Shown here: positions 1-12,200 of the stretch, in pieces
How positions within the stretch are numbered: position 1 is the stretch's first letter
Layout of the letters: every line of letters begins with the position of its first letter
NCBI GenBank assembly: GCA_029865265.1
Contig: JAOUHG010000034.1
Coordinates: 1-36,388, forward strand
DNA from: Candidatus Krumholzibacteriia bacterium
Lineage (GTDB): Bacteria; Krumholzibacteriota; Krumholzibacteriia; WVZY01; JAKEHA01
Length of the DNA: 36,388 nucleotides
Reading direction: 5' to 3'
The notes under the pieces: generated by a model
The model's database searches: none
The model's input: the letters and a program-made list of their open reading frames with translations, nothing else
What the model was told of the DNA's origin: nothing
Program-made: the position numbers and the translations under genes

Positions 1-204
1 GCCGTCTACGGTGGCACGACGCCCACGCTGGTCTGGGTCCAGAAGGGCCATGATTTCAACAACATCTATCTTACACTGCTGGACCCGGCGCCCCCCTCCC
101 CGACGGCCAACGCCTCTCCGGGCGTGAAATGGCCGGTCAACCAGAAGAACGAGCGTCCGGGATTCGAGCGCGTGCGCTCGATCATGGAAGGACGAATTCG
201 GTAA
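1..204 (+). CDS. C-terminal fragment of an unidentified protein (5' end outside window)
   Basis: The frame is open from the first base and ends at TAA 202-204, giving 67 residues that finish in SIMEGRIR. Codon use is GC-rich at third positions like the neighbouring genes, and a good terminator follows the stop, so I treat it as a real gene end. The piece has a Pro/Ala-rich stretch (LDPAPPSPTANASPG) and no membrane segment or motif I recognise. It converges on the giant gene that ends at 298. The function cannot be told from this fragment. Confidence 0.65.
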   Translation, partial: AVYGGTTPTLVWVQKGHDFNNIYLTLLDPAPPSPTANASPGVKWPVNQKNERPGFERVRSIMEGRIR

Positions 205-220
205 ACCTCCGCTGGACGGA

Positions 221-274
221 AACGGCGCCCGCATCGTCTCCCGCAATGGAGATGACGCCGGGCGCCGTTTTTTT
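221..274 (+). terminator. Rho-independent terminator after the first partial gene
   Basis: AACGGCGCCC (221-230) pairs perfectly with GGGCGCCGTT (260-269). The inside of the loop pairs again (GCATCGTCTCC with GGAGATGACGC, one G-U), making a long stem. Seven T (268-274) follow. It lies 17 bases after the stop of the plus-strand gene. Read from the minus strand the stem is the same but only three T follow, so it is a weaker stop for the convergent giant gene. Confidence 0.85.
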
Positions 275-297
275 GTCCGCTGCCGCAGGTGCCGCCG

Positions 298-3200
298 CTA
301 TTTGAGCAGCACCATCTTCCTGGTGTCGCGGAACTTGCCTGCCACGATCCGGTAGAAGTACACCCCGCTCGCCACGCGCTCACCACGGTCGTTGGTGCCG
401 TCCCACGTGACCGTGTAGGCGTTTGGGTTCCTGGTCTCGTTGACCAGCGTGGTGACCACGCGCCCCGCGACGTCGTAGATGGTGAGATTCACCGTCGAAC
501 GGACGGGCACCGCGTACTTGATGGTGGTGGTCGGGTTGAACGGGTTGGGCACATTCTGCGCCAGATCGAACACCACCCGGAAGCGCACCTCGAAGGGTCC
601 AAACACGTTGGGTTCGCCACCGCCGGAGACTTCTTCCAGACGGTAGTAGTACGTCTGGTTCCCCACCGCCAGCTTGTCGCGATACTGGTACTCGCCACCG
701 GTGATCCGCCCCGCGGCAGCGATGAGCTCAGTGTTGACCAGCGCGTAGCCCGCCTCCCGGTCCGTCGACCGATACAGGTTGAAGCCCTGCGTACCGACCT
801 CCTGGCTCGTCTCCCAGTGCAGAACCGCCTCGCTGTCCTCCATGCGCGCTTCAAAGCGCTGCAGCGTCAGCGCCACCGGCGCGCTGATGGTGAACGGGTA
901 CTGGTTCATGCCGCTGCCGATGACCTCGTCGTCGTGTTCTTCTCCACTCAGGGCTCCACCGGACTGCGCGTAGTCATCGTCGTCACGGTACAGCGTCACC
1001 ATGATGCGGCACTGGTCGGACATCACCAGCGGCGCCTGCCATGGAATCACGTGCGTGTCGGGAATCCCCTCCGCCACCGGCTCCCAGTTCTCGCCGTCGT
1101 CGACGCTGAAGAAGATGTCGACGTAGTCCACCTGGTAGCCGCCCGGCGACGTCCACTCGATGGTGGTGCTTTCACCCATGGCGAGCAGCGCGAACGAGGC
1201 GGGCCTGGTGAGCGTGGGACGAATGGTGCGGATGGTGTCCTCCCCCGCGAAGGCGCGGCCGGACACCATGCCGGTAATCGTCACCGGCACGTACTCGCCC
1301 TGGGGCATGATCATCTGAAACTCCGCCCGGTCGAACTTCACATTGAGGTCGGGGATGCCGTCCTCGTCGTCGTCGCCGACCGACCACTTGTCCGGATGCG
1401 CGTGCAACGAGTCCTGCAGCATGACCGTGCCGATGTCGATGTCCCCGGGCAGGTACGGTGATGGCAATTCGATGCTGCCGCTGATCCAGCGTCCGTTCGA
1501 CTTCAGGTTGAGCGTGTGCGGCTTGACCTCGATGTCCGCCGCGATCACCAGCGGTTCGGTGCCGAGCACGACGATGGTCTTGTCGCCCGGGCTGGTGAGC
1601 AGCGCCCGCCCCGAGCCGTCGGGCGAAAACACCAGCTGCTCGGGATCCTCGCCGGCATCGATGGTATCGACCACGGCCACCGCCACCTTACCCGGCGGGA
1701 GGTCGTCGGAGATGATGGACACGCTGCTCGTCACCTCGATGGACAGCACCAGCACGATGTCCGATTCCTCCTGAATCAAGTACAGCAGCGTTCCGTCCGG
1801 ATTGACGGCCAGACTCTTGGTCCCCCCGCTGGTGCCGATGTCGCGAATGACCTCGTCCCGGGTGGGGCTATCGACCTCGTTATCGACGATCAGCACCTGA
1901 CCCTCGGTGGTCACAATGAACAGCAATGTTCCGTCCGGACTGATGGTCATGCTCTTGGTGGCCGAACCGGTTGGAACGCTCTTGAGCACGCCGTTGGTGA
2001 GCGGATCTATGACCACAAAGCCGGTGGCGTCGCCCACGTAGAGCTCGGTGCCGTCGGGATTGATGGTGAGGCTCTTGGTGCCGGTTCCGCCCGTGGGAAC
2101 GCTGGCCAGCACCTGCAGATGCGTTTCGCTGGACTCGTCGGAGTCGAGCACGCCGATCTCGTTGGTGACGCCGAGTGCCACGAAGGTGCGGTCGCCGTCG
2201 GGGCTGACGATCAGATCCACGGGCGCGGTTCCCACCACCACCGTCTCGATGACCTGGTTGAAGGTGGGCGAAGCGGGATCTGTGTCGATGACCGACACCG
2301 TGCCCGATTGCAGATTGGCGACGAACGCGGACAGACCGTCGGGCGTCATGTCGATGGCCACCGGCTCCCTGCCCACGGGGATGGTCGGGAACGTGGTCAA
2401 TCCGCCCACATCGATGGGAATCACCACGTTGCCCTCCGGACTCACCGAGTACGCGATGGTGCCGTCCGGGTTGATGGTCATGCTCTTGGCAGCCGCACCG
2501 GCCGTTCCAATGGTGGCGAGCACCTCGTCGATGTTCGTCTCCATCGGGTGCAGAACCGTGAACGCCTTGCCCGCGGTGGTGGCGGCGCCGACCCGCACCG
2601 ATACCGTGCCGCTGACCGCGCTCACCGGCACCTTCACATTGAGGAAGTCCAGCCCGGCCGAAAACGGAGTGACAGCGACGTCATTGAACAGAACCGTGTT
2701 GCCCGCGGGGATGGAGTCGAAGCTCACCCCCGAGAGAACGATGGTCGCCTGCGGCGTTGCGCTGGGCGGGCTCACACCCGTGAGCGCCAGCGGCGGCGCG
2801 CCGGGACGGGTGGTGAACGTCGTGGTGCCGGGATTGGTGATGGTGCCACCGGAGTCGTCCCGGAGTGCACCGATGACCAGCGCATAACCCGTGTTGTAGG
2901 CTAGCGGCCCATCGGGCGTCAGCGAGATCTGCTTACGATCATTGGAATAACCGATCACCGCGGCCACCCGCGAGGCGTCGCTCACCTTCCGCAGGAAGAA
3001 CGTGCTGGTGGTCACCGACGAGACCGCCACGCTGCGCGTGAAGGCTACGCTCACCGCGGTGGTCACACTGACGTCGGACGAACCGGCCAGCGGCAGGATG
3101 CCGGTGGCCTGCAGCGGCAGGTTGTTGGGATCGTCCACGCTGGTGGCGGTGAATACCAGCGGCGAGTTGGCCAGCCCGGCGGATGCCGCGCTCACCGTCT

Positions 3201-6200
3201 GCGTTCCCGGACCAATCACGGCGCCGAGGTTCCAGCGCACGGTTGCGACACCGTCGATCCCCGTGGCGGCAATCTGCGTGGCCGTGCCGGTGTCCACGAA
3301 CTTGCCGCCGCCGCCGGTCACACTGAAGCGAACCGCCACGCCCGGTACGGCGTTGGCGGACGCGTCGGTCACCCGCACCTTGAGCGGGAGACCCAGCTCG
3401 CGGTTGATGACACCGGTCTGGCCGCTGCCCGACGCGATGGTCATGGTCTGCGCGGCGCTGAAGTCATACACCAACACACTGTCCCGGAAGGACGACGTCG
3501 CGTAGAGCCGCGAGCCGTCGGGCGCGTAATCCATCTGCACGCGCGTCAGGTGGAAGAACAGGTCGCCGCTCTGCTCCAGCAGCAACACCGAGTCCGGCTC
3601 GATGGCCACGTGCGAGAACAACTGCCCGCGAACCGCAAAGATGGCGCGGTCGCCCCGCGGCGACACCCTGATCTTCTCCGGGGTCGGGCTCAGCGCCACG
3701 CCAAACGCCTGGCGGTTCACCAGCGTGGGATTGACCGGGTTCGATGTGTTGATCATGACCACCGAGCGGTTGGCTGGTCCCGACAGCTGGCTCGTCAGCA
3801 TGAGGGCGCGGTTGCCGTCGGGCAGGAAGTCCAGGTCCATCACCGTTTCCGCCGGCACCGGCGAAGGCAGCACCACTGTGTTCGCCACCAGGCCCACGTC
3901 GATGTCGGCGATGACGATGGTCTGCGTGGCCGGTCCCACCAGCGGGAGGTAGGCGTAGCGCCCGCCGGGGTGGAAGGCCATTTCGAACACGTTGTTGCCC
4001 ACCGGGATGCTCCCGATGAGCTGGTAGGCCTGCGGCGAGGCCGGATCGATGTTGATGATATGCACCGAATCCAGCGTCGGGTTCGACACCAGCAGGCGAT
4101 GGCCGCCCGGCGACACCAGGATGTTCGCCAGTGTGGAACCGCCCAGGCTGGAAAGGTCGACGGTTCCAACCACCGTCCCATAGGACGGCGAGAGCGGGTT
4201 GACGTCGAGCGCCACCAGCGCATTCCCGCTCATGACCATCGCGCGGCGTCCATCGGGCGTAACCGCGATGTCGTCAACCGCCGACAGGATCGGCTGGAAG
4301 CGGTCGAGCACCTGGTTGTAGGTGGGGCTCGCCGGGGCGACATCCATGACCCACACGTCGCCGGAGTTGCTGCCGAACACCATCACGTTGCCCGTGGGCG
4401 ACACGGCCATCGCCGGGGTCAGCGTGGAATCGCCGCCCACCGGCGCCGCCTTGGCCGCGAGGCGCAGGCCGCCGGGCGTGGTGGGTCCGAGCACCTCGAA
4501 GTACACCTCGTTGGACTTGCTCACCGCGCCGCCCGAGTCGCGCGCAATCACCTGCACCGGTCCGCTGGAGGCACCCGGCGGCACGGTGACGGTGAGCTGC
4601 GAATTCGAGAGCGCGCTCGGCACCACTTCGATCCCGTTGAACGACACGGTCTGCAGCGAATCCGCTGCCAGCGACTCGCCCGCGACCACGATCTTCGCGC
4701 CGACCGGCGCCGCGGAGGCCGAGAGCGCCGTGATGGCCGGACCCTCGCCGATGGCCGTCACCACGAACTGCCGGGTGTCCTCCACCAGCGAGTACAGGTA
4801 GAGACCGTCGGGCGATACGTCCACGTCCACCGGGTTGATTCCCTGCGGGACGCGGTTGACCACCGTGCGGAAGGTCGGGTTGGCGACGTTGAGGTCGATG
4901 ACCTCGATGAAGTTCAGCAGCCGGTTGGCCGCAAACAGGTACTGGCCGGAGGGGCTCCCGGTGACACCGCGCAGCGCGCCGCCCGTGGTCATGTCGGGTG
5001 TGACGCGCAGGCGCGACGCGAGACTGACGATGGTGACGAAACCGCGGTTGTCGGTGACATAGGCGCGCTCGCCCGCGGGGTCGACGAAGACGTCGCGCGG
5101 GTCTGCGCCCACGGACACCTGGCCACTCTGCGAACTGGTGGCAAGGTCGAAGAAGAGCACCTTGCCGGTTCCGGTGAGGGCGAGCAGCTGGTTGCGAACC
5201 GGATCGACGGCGGTACGCCCGCGCAGGTTCGGATCGCTCGCAATCATCACGCCGATCTGGGTGGCGGTTGCACTCTTGCTGATGTCCCACACCTGGATCT
5301 CACCGTCGCTGGTGGGAATGTACGCCTTCTTTCCCGTCGGCTCGATGCTGATGCCGAGCGGCGGCGCCGACAGCGGCAACGTGGCGCGCACCGTGTTCAC
5401 GGTGGGGCTGGCGCCCTCGAAGTCCGAGTCGATGATGGACAGGGTGTGATCAATGAAGCTCACGCCGTATACGCGCCGGCCATCCGTGCGCACGGCCAGG
5501 TCCACCAGGCCGCCGGGGATGGAGATGGCCACATTGCTGAGGAAGTTCCCCTGCGCGGCGTCGGTCACTACCGACGACACGCCCTGTTCGGTGGCCACGA
5601 AGGCGTGGCCGCCCGATGGCAGCACGTCCACCGCGCGCGGCAGCGAACCGAGGTTGGACACACCCACGGGGATGGCGCGCGCCGCCTGCAGCGGCGGCAG
5701 CACGGTGAAGCCCACGGGGTTGCTCAGACCCTGTCCCACCTGGTTGACAACCGCATCTCCGGACTGCGCGCCCGGCGGAACCTGCACCACCAGTTGGGTG
5801 GGAGAGGCCTGCAACACGGTTCCCGCCACACCGCCAAAGGTGACGGTGAAGTCGGCGGTGTTGCCGGTGAACTCGTTGCCCACCACGACCACCACCGAAC
5901 CGGGCACACCCTTGTCGGGGACCAGTGCGGTGACGCCGTAGCCCGGAGGCGCCTCGGTGCGGAAGTACGACACGAACGGCGCCGCGAGACCGTTGCCAAA
6001 CAGATCCTGCAGGCCGGTGTCGAGACGCAGCTCGTAGGTGGTGTTGTACGCCAGCGGCGCGGGCGTGAACGAAATGAGCGAGTCGTCGCGCAGGAAGGTG
6101 GCGTTGCCGCCCACCGCAACCTGGGTGAGCGAATCCCGCAGCGCGAAGTTGCCCACCAGGGTTCCGGAATTCATCGGCTCCGAGAACAGGATGAGGATGG

Positions 6201-9200
6201 CCCCCACCGCCGGCACGCCGGCCGAGCCGTCGGCCGGATCCACGGCGACCACGGTGGGCGGGGTGGCGTCGATGTTGGGATAGAGGAATACATCGGTGAC
6301 CTGGCTCCCGCCCGACACCGCAATGGCCGTCTTCGCGTTGTCGTCCGCCTCCACGTTGGACTCCGCGGCATCCCAGTACTCCGGCTTGAACACCGTCTGT
6401 GGCGTTGACGCGATGAGCCAGTTGATGCGCGCCGGGGTGATGTAGCTCACGCCCGAGGATCCGTCCATGGGGTGCATGGACACGTAGTAGTCGCCGTCGG
6501 GGATGCCGACGAAGGAGAATTCTCCCGTCAGCGGCAGCGTGTAGTCGCAGGCGCTGGAGTCGCCCGTCACCGCATCGATGAGGAACACGATGGCGCCGCC
6601 GATGGGATCGCCGGTGGCGCCGTCGTACACCGCACCCTCGATGCGATTGGTGCCCGACATGGTGGCGCTGCTTCCATACGCCTTGAGGAAAGCGAGCGCG
6701 TCATCCGCTTCGATCACCGCCGCGCGGGTGCCCGGGGGCAGCGCGTAGAACATGGTGGAGGTGACGATGGTGGAGTGCGAGAGCCCGAACATGTGCCCCG
6801 CCTCGTGCGTCGCGACACTCTGGATGTCGCTGCCGGTGCCGCCCGACGTCGGCGTCCGGAACGCCTTGGCCGGGTTGAACAGCATGTCCGCGTCGACGAT
6901 CTGCCCGGCGCGGTACTCGACACCGACGAACACGCTGTCCACGGTGAAGGATGTGCTCAGCCCCACCGCCAGCACGCTGGAGCCGAAGTTGTAGGTGTTG
7001 TCTTCGAAGGTGATCAGGTTGACGAGATCGAGGTTGTTCGCCACCGTCTGCGGGGTGGTGCCGCCGTAGGCGGCCTGCTGGGTGGTCCCGCCGATCGCCG
7101 TCCAGGCGCCGAACGCGTTCTGGATGGCGGTGAAGTCGCTGCCGTCGGAAACCCCCGGCGCGCCGTTCTGGCTGATCACGTAGGTGAGCACGGAGTCGGC
7201 CGTGCCCCAGTACTCCACGTGCCGCCCGCCGGCGCCGTCGTCAATGCACCCGTCGTTGTTGCGGTCGAAGTTGGCCGCGTTCTCGAACGGGCACAGGTCG
7301 TTCTGGTCGTCGATGCCGTCGCCGTCACTGTCCGCGCCGGCGAGGCTCTCGTACGCCCCCATGTCCACGGTACCGCCGCGGATGCGCTGGGCGCCGTCGA
7401 GATCGGTGGCGAGGAGGTTGGGTGCCGCGTTGTTGCCGGCGTTCACTCCCGGGGACAGAACCTGCAGGTGAACGTCGCCGGTGGGAAAGTCCTCAAAAAC
7501 CGGTGGCGCATCGATATTGTGGCCCAGGTCGGTACCGATGTTGGGGTCGTTCCACACACCGCTGCCACCGCTGTCCTGCACGAGCGAGTACGAGATGCCG
7601 GGTGTCGCCGTGACGGCGTTCTGAATGGCGGGACTCAAGTCCAGGGACCAATTGACCCAGAAGATCGAGTTGACGATGGTGGGAGACGTGCCAGCACCGT
7701 TGCTCATGGCACCGCCGCCGTAGCTGCCCGCGCTGTTGCGGAAGAAGGTGGTGTTGGTTAGTACGGCGTCGCCGAAGTTCATCATACCGCCACCGCCGGC
7801 GGCCGAGTTGTCCACGAATACCACGTTGGTGAACTCGCACGCCCCGCCGGTGCGGATGCCGCCGCCAAACAGGCCGGAGTTATCGCGGAACACAACATTA
7901 CGGAAGATCACGGCGTAGTCGTTTCCCTGGTGGAGACCGCCGCCATCGTTACCCGCGTCGTTCTGATAGAACACGCAGTCGGTAAAGCTGGCACCCGCGC
8001 CGTTCCTCGCACCGCCGCCGATACCTTCGGCGTGGTTGCGGAAGAAGGTCACGTTGGCGATGGTGGGTGACCCGGAGTTGTCCATGCCGGCGCCGTTGTT
8101 GTGTGATCCGCCGCCGTCGGCCCAGCCATCCTGCACGGTGAAGCCGTCGAGAATGGTGGATGCGTCGGCCGAGGCGGGAACCGTGACCACGTGGTAGCTG
8201 TTGTCGAAGGCGTCGACCGTCCCGATTTCGCCGGAGAGAATGGTGGGGTTGGCCACCGGATCCCGCTGCGACAGATCGGTCTCGTCACCGGCAAATCCGC
8301 CGTAGAGCGCAACGCCATCCGCGAGCCGGAAGGTGGCGAAGCGGTTGAAGCCATTCGTGGTCTGGTACGTGTACGCCGCCACCCAGATCTCCTGGATGGT
8401 GGGACAGGCGCGCGCCAGGTTCAGGGCCTCGTGCAGATCGGTAAACGGGAACGTCCACGACAGCCCGTCGCCGGGGTCGCGGCCACCGTCCACGTAGATC
8501 ACGGTCTGCGCGGGGCAGGATACCGCGTACTCGTACGCGCCCATGTCGGTGTTCACACCGGACACGCGCGGCAGTCCGTCCAGATCCGCGGCGGGAACAT
8601 CGGGGTCGGCGTTGTTGCCGCCTTCGATGGCCGCGGACGCCAGCGTGAGATGCAGATTGCCACCCGCTTCGTTGACGAAGGCGGGGTCACCCGCCACGTT
8701 GCCGGTGCCGGTTGCGCCGAGGGCGTCACCCAGCCCGGTAATGAGCGAGTGGTCGACCGTGGCGACGCCCACCGGCATCAGGAACTGCGCCGGTTCGGTA
8801 TCGGTATTGGCGTCGTCACTGTTGTTGGCCAGGACCGAGTTGCGAACGTTGACCGCCCCGAAGTAGCCAAAGATGCCGCCGCCGCCGTCGTTCGGATTGA
8901 TTCCCAGGGCCTCGTTGCGCACCAGCGTGGAGTTGACCACGCTGGTGATGCTGTTGAAGGACGCGATGCCGCCACCGCCAAACGGGCTGCCACCACCCGA
9001 GAGGGTGTCGCCCTGAGAGGTGTTGTTGAAGAAGCGGCTGTTGACCACCAGCGCGCTGCCCTCGATGAACTCGGCGCCGCCGCCGTCGCCAACCGCGACA
9101 TTGTCCTCGAAGTCGCAGTCGATTATGTTGATGCGCCCGGGCGTGAGCATGCCACCCGGCAGGGGCGCGCTGGCGCCCTCCGTGGCTACGGCCGGCCGCA

Positions 9201-12200
9201 CCGGGCGAGGTGACGCACCGGTGCGCGCGCCCAGGCTGATGGCGGAACCGTTCACCGGCGCCGCCGCCGCGGCGGTGGTGGGCACCTCGAGGTGCAACCC
9301 GCCACCGAAGCTGGCGTTGTTGTTGGTGAAGGTGCAGCGCGTCAGCGTGAGCTCGGAGTCCCACACGTGCAGGGCGCCACCGCGCAGCGCGGAATTCTCA
9401 TCGAACACGCAGTCCGTATACGTAACGTTGGAACCGTATGCGTTGTCCACCGCACCGCCGTTGTTGGGCGGGGCGGAATTGCCACGGAACGTGCAATTGA
9501 TGAACGTGGTGGTGCTGCTGTCGCAGAACACCGCTCCGCCAGCCTGGGCGGTGTTGCCGTCGCCTTCCGCCGTGTCACCAAACGTGCAGCTGTCGATCAT
9601 CGAGGCGCTCAGAACCATGTAGATGGCGCCGCCGATGTACGCGTCGTTGTTGTAGAACGAACAGTTGCGGATGGTGGGGCTGGCGCCGGTGAGGTACATG
9701 CCCGCACCCAGCGAGCTGATGTCAACGTTATATCCGTCCCGAATGGTGAAGCCGTCGATCACCGCTGAGGCGCCGATACCGTTGCTGCCGGTGAGGATGT
9801 GATAGCTGTTGTCCGTGGAAACTCCCGGCGTGCCGATGTCGCCGCTGAGTTCGCAATAGTTGAGATTCACATCGCGCTGGCTCAAGTCCGTCTCGACACC
9901 GGCAAAGCCGCCGTAGATGGCCAGGTTGTTGCGCAGCTCGAAGGTGGCGAAGCGATCGGAGCTGCCGGTGGGCTTGTACTGTCCGCTGGCCACCCAGATC
10001 TCGGTGACCGTGCTGCATCCCGCCGCCACTGCCAGCGCACTGCGCAGATCCGTGAACGCCTGCCCCCATGAGGAGCCATCGCCGCCGCCGCCGGCCACGT
10101 TCACGTAGAGAACATTCCCGGGCGGGCAGGCGCCCCGGAATTCGTAGGCGCCCATGTCCACGCGCGTGCCCCACACGCGCGGGTAGGTGTCGAGGTCCAG
10201 CGCCGTATTGACGGCGTTGGGATCGCCGGCGTCGATCGCCGGCGACGCGGCCAGGAGGTGCAGATCGCCGCCGAGCAGGTTGACGAACCGGGGGTCGGTA
10301 TCGAGGTTGCCGCCCAGGTCGGCGCCCAGAGTCCCATCCCACGAGGCACCGCTCCCGCCCGAACCGGCGACCAGCGAATGCGAGACCGTGACGGCGCCCG
10401 AGTTGAGAATCTGTGCGCCGGTGGGGGCCAGGTTGTCCGTGATGATGGCGTTCGCAATGGCGCAGTTCACATTTCCACCCACGCGCACACCGCCACCCTC
10501 GAGACCCGCGGAGTTAGCCGCCACGGTCACGTTGGTGAGAGACGCGGTCACGTTGAGACCCAGCAGGATGCCGCCGCCAACACCGGTGGCGGTGTTGTTG
10601 CTGAACAGAGAGCTGTAGACCGTCGCTGTTCCGTCCGCCACCATCAGCCCGCCGCCATCGGTGCCGGTGTTGTTCTGGAAGCGCGCGAGTCCAAGGTTCA
10701 GGCTCTGCCAGCTCTGCAGGCCGGCACCGGATGGGGCCTGGTTGTTGGTGAATCTGACGACGGTGAACGTCGGCGATCCGATGGCGATCATGCCGCCGCC
10801 ACCAACGCCGGCCACGTTTCCGTCGAACACGACATTCGCATACAGGCCGCCGCCACCCACGACGGCCGCTCCGCCGCCCTCCTGGTCGGAGTCGTTGCCG
10901 TTGAACAGGACGGTGGAGAAGAACGGGCTGCCGGCTTCGGTATAGACGCCGCCACCCCGGGCGTTGGCGTGGTTGGATTCGAAGATGCAATTGAAGACGC
11001 GCGGTGAACCGGTGCCGGGGTTGAACAGCCCGCCGCCGTTGGAGTCGATCGAGGGTCCGCTCGCATCACCATCACGGATGTAGAACCCGTCGAGAATGGC
11101 GGTGGCGTCGATGCCATCGCCCGCGGTCACCACGTGGTAGCTGTTGTCAGGGGAGACGAACGGTGCGCCGATGTCACCGCTGAGCGTGGTCTGGTTGGCA
11201 AACGGCGAGCGTTGCGACAGAGACGTTTCAATACCCGTGAAACCGCCGTACATGACCACACCGTTGGCCATCTGGAAGGTCGCGTTGCGATCGTTGATGG
11301 CGCTCGGACGATACGTCCCGGCCGCCACCCAGATGGAATCACCCGCAACCGCGGCGGCGAGTGCGTCCTGCAGGTCCGCGAACGCGTCCGTCCACGACGC
11401 GCCGCTGTTTGCTCCTGTCGCCGCGGCATCCACGTAGATGCGGCCCGGAATGGCGTCCGCGACCACTTTCATCGCGAAGGCATCCCGGCCGCCCACGCTG
11501 GTCTGCCCGGCCAGCGCGGCGTCGGTGTAACCGCCCACGTAGTCCGCTCCGCCCACGCGCACCACGCCCTTGATCTCGTCGTCGGCGTTGGTGCCGAACT
11601 GCGTCGTCCACAGCACCGAACCGGCGGGGCTGTAGCGGCGCAGGAACGCGTCGTTGCCGCCGGCGAAGGTCTGTCCGGGCAGGGCGCCGCCCGCCACACC
11701 CGCCAGCGTCACGCTGGATGCGTCACCGCTGATCGACCAGCCGCGGTCGAAGCCGGCGGTGGAAACCACGTCGCTCCACTGGAACGCGCCACCGGTGTCG
11801 TACCTGGCGATGATTGCATCCGAGATGCCGGAGCCGTTGTTCTGAATTCCTGACGCGTAGACACCGTTGGCATCGGCGTAAACACTGTCGAAGTAGTCGT
11901 CGTTGGCGGTTCCGGTCTGCAGCGTCCAGATCTCGTTGCCCGCGGGATCGATGCGGCGGATGAACATGTCCTGGCCGCCGGCACTGGTCTGGCCGGGCAG
12001 CGTGCCCAGCGTGAGGCCCACCAGGTAGATCTCGGTGGGACTGCCGAGCGTGATGCCCTGCCCGATGTCGATGCCCGTCGAACCGAACGGCTTGTTCCAC
12101 AACAGCGGCCCGGAAGACGAATACCTGCGCACCATCACGTCGCTGCCGTTATCGATACCGGTCACATATACGTCGCCGTAGACGGCGACGCCGTCTATCC

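Noticed and set aside
3550-6408. A 952-residue plus-strand open frame inside the giant gene
   Set aside because: It is the complement of repetitive high-GC coding DNA. The product is rich in Arg, His and Val with no domain, signal or ribosome site, while the minus strand gives clear propeller and IPT domains.
7345-11100. Recurring GCCGCCGCC and TTGTTG-type clusters that resemble a spaced repeat array
   Set aside because: Spacing is irregular and in frame with the Gly/Asn turns of the beta-helix modules. It is coding repetition and not CRISPR or noncoding repeats.
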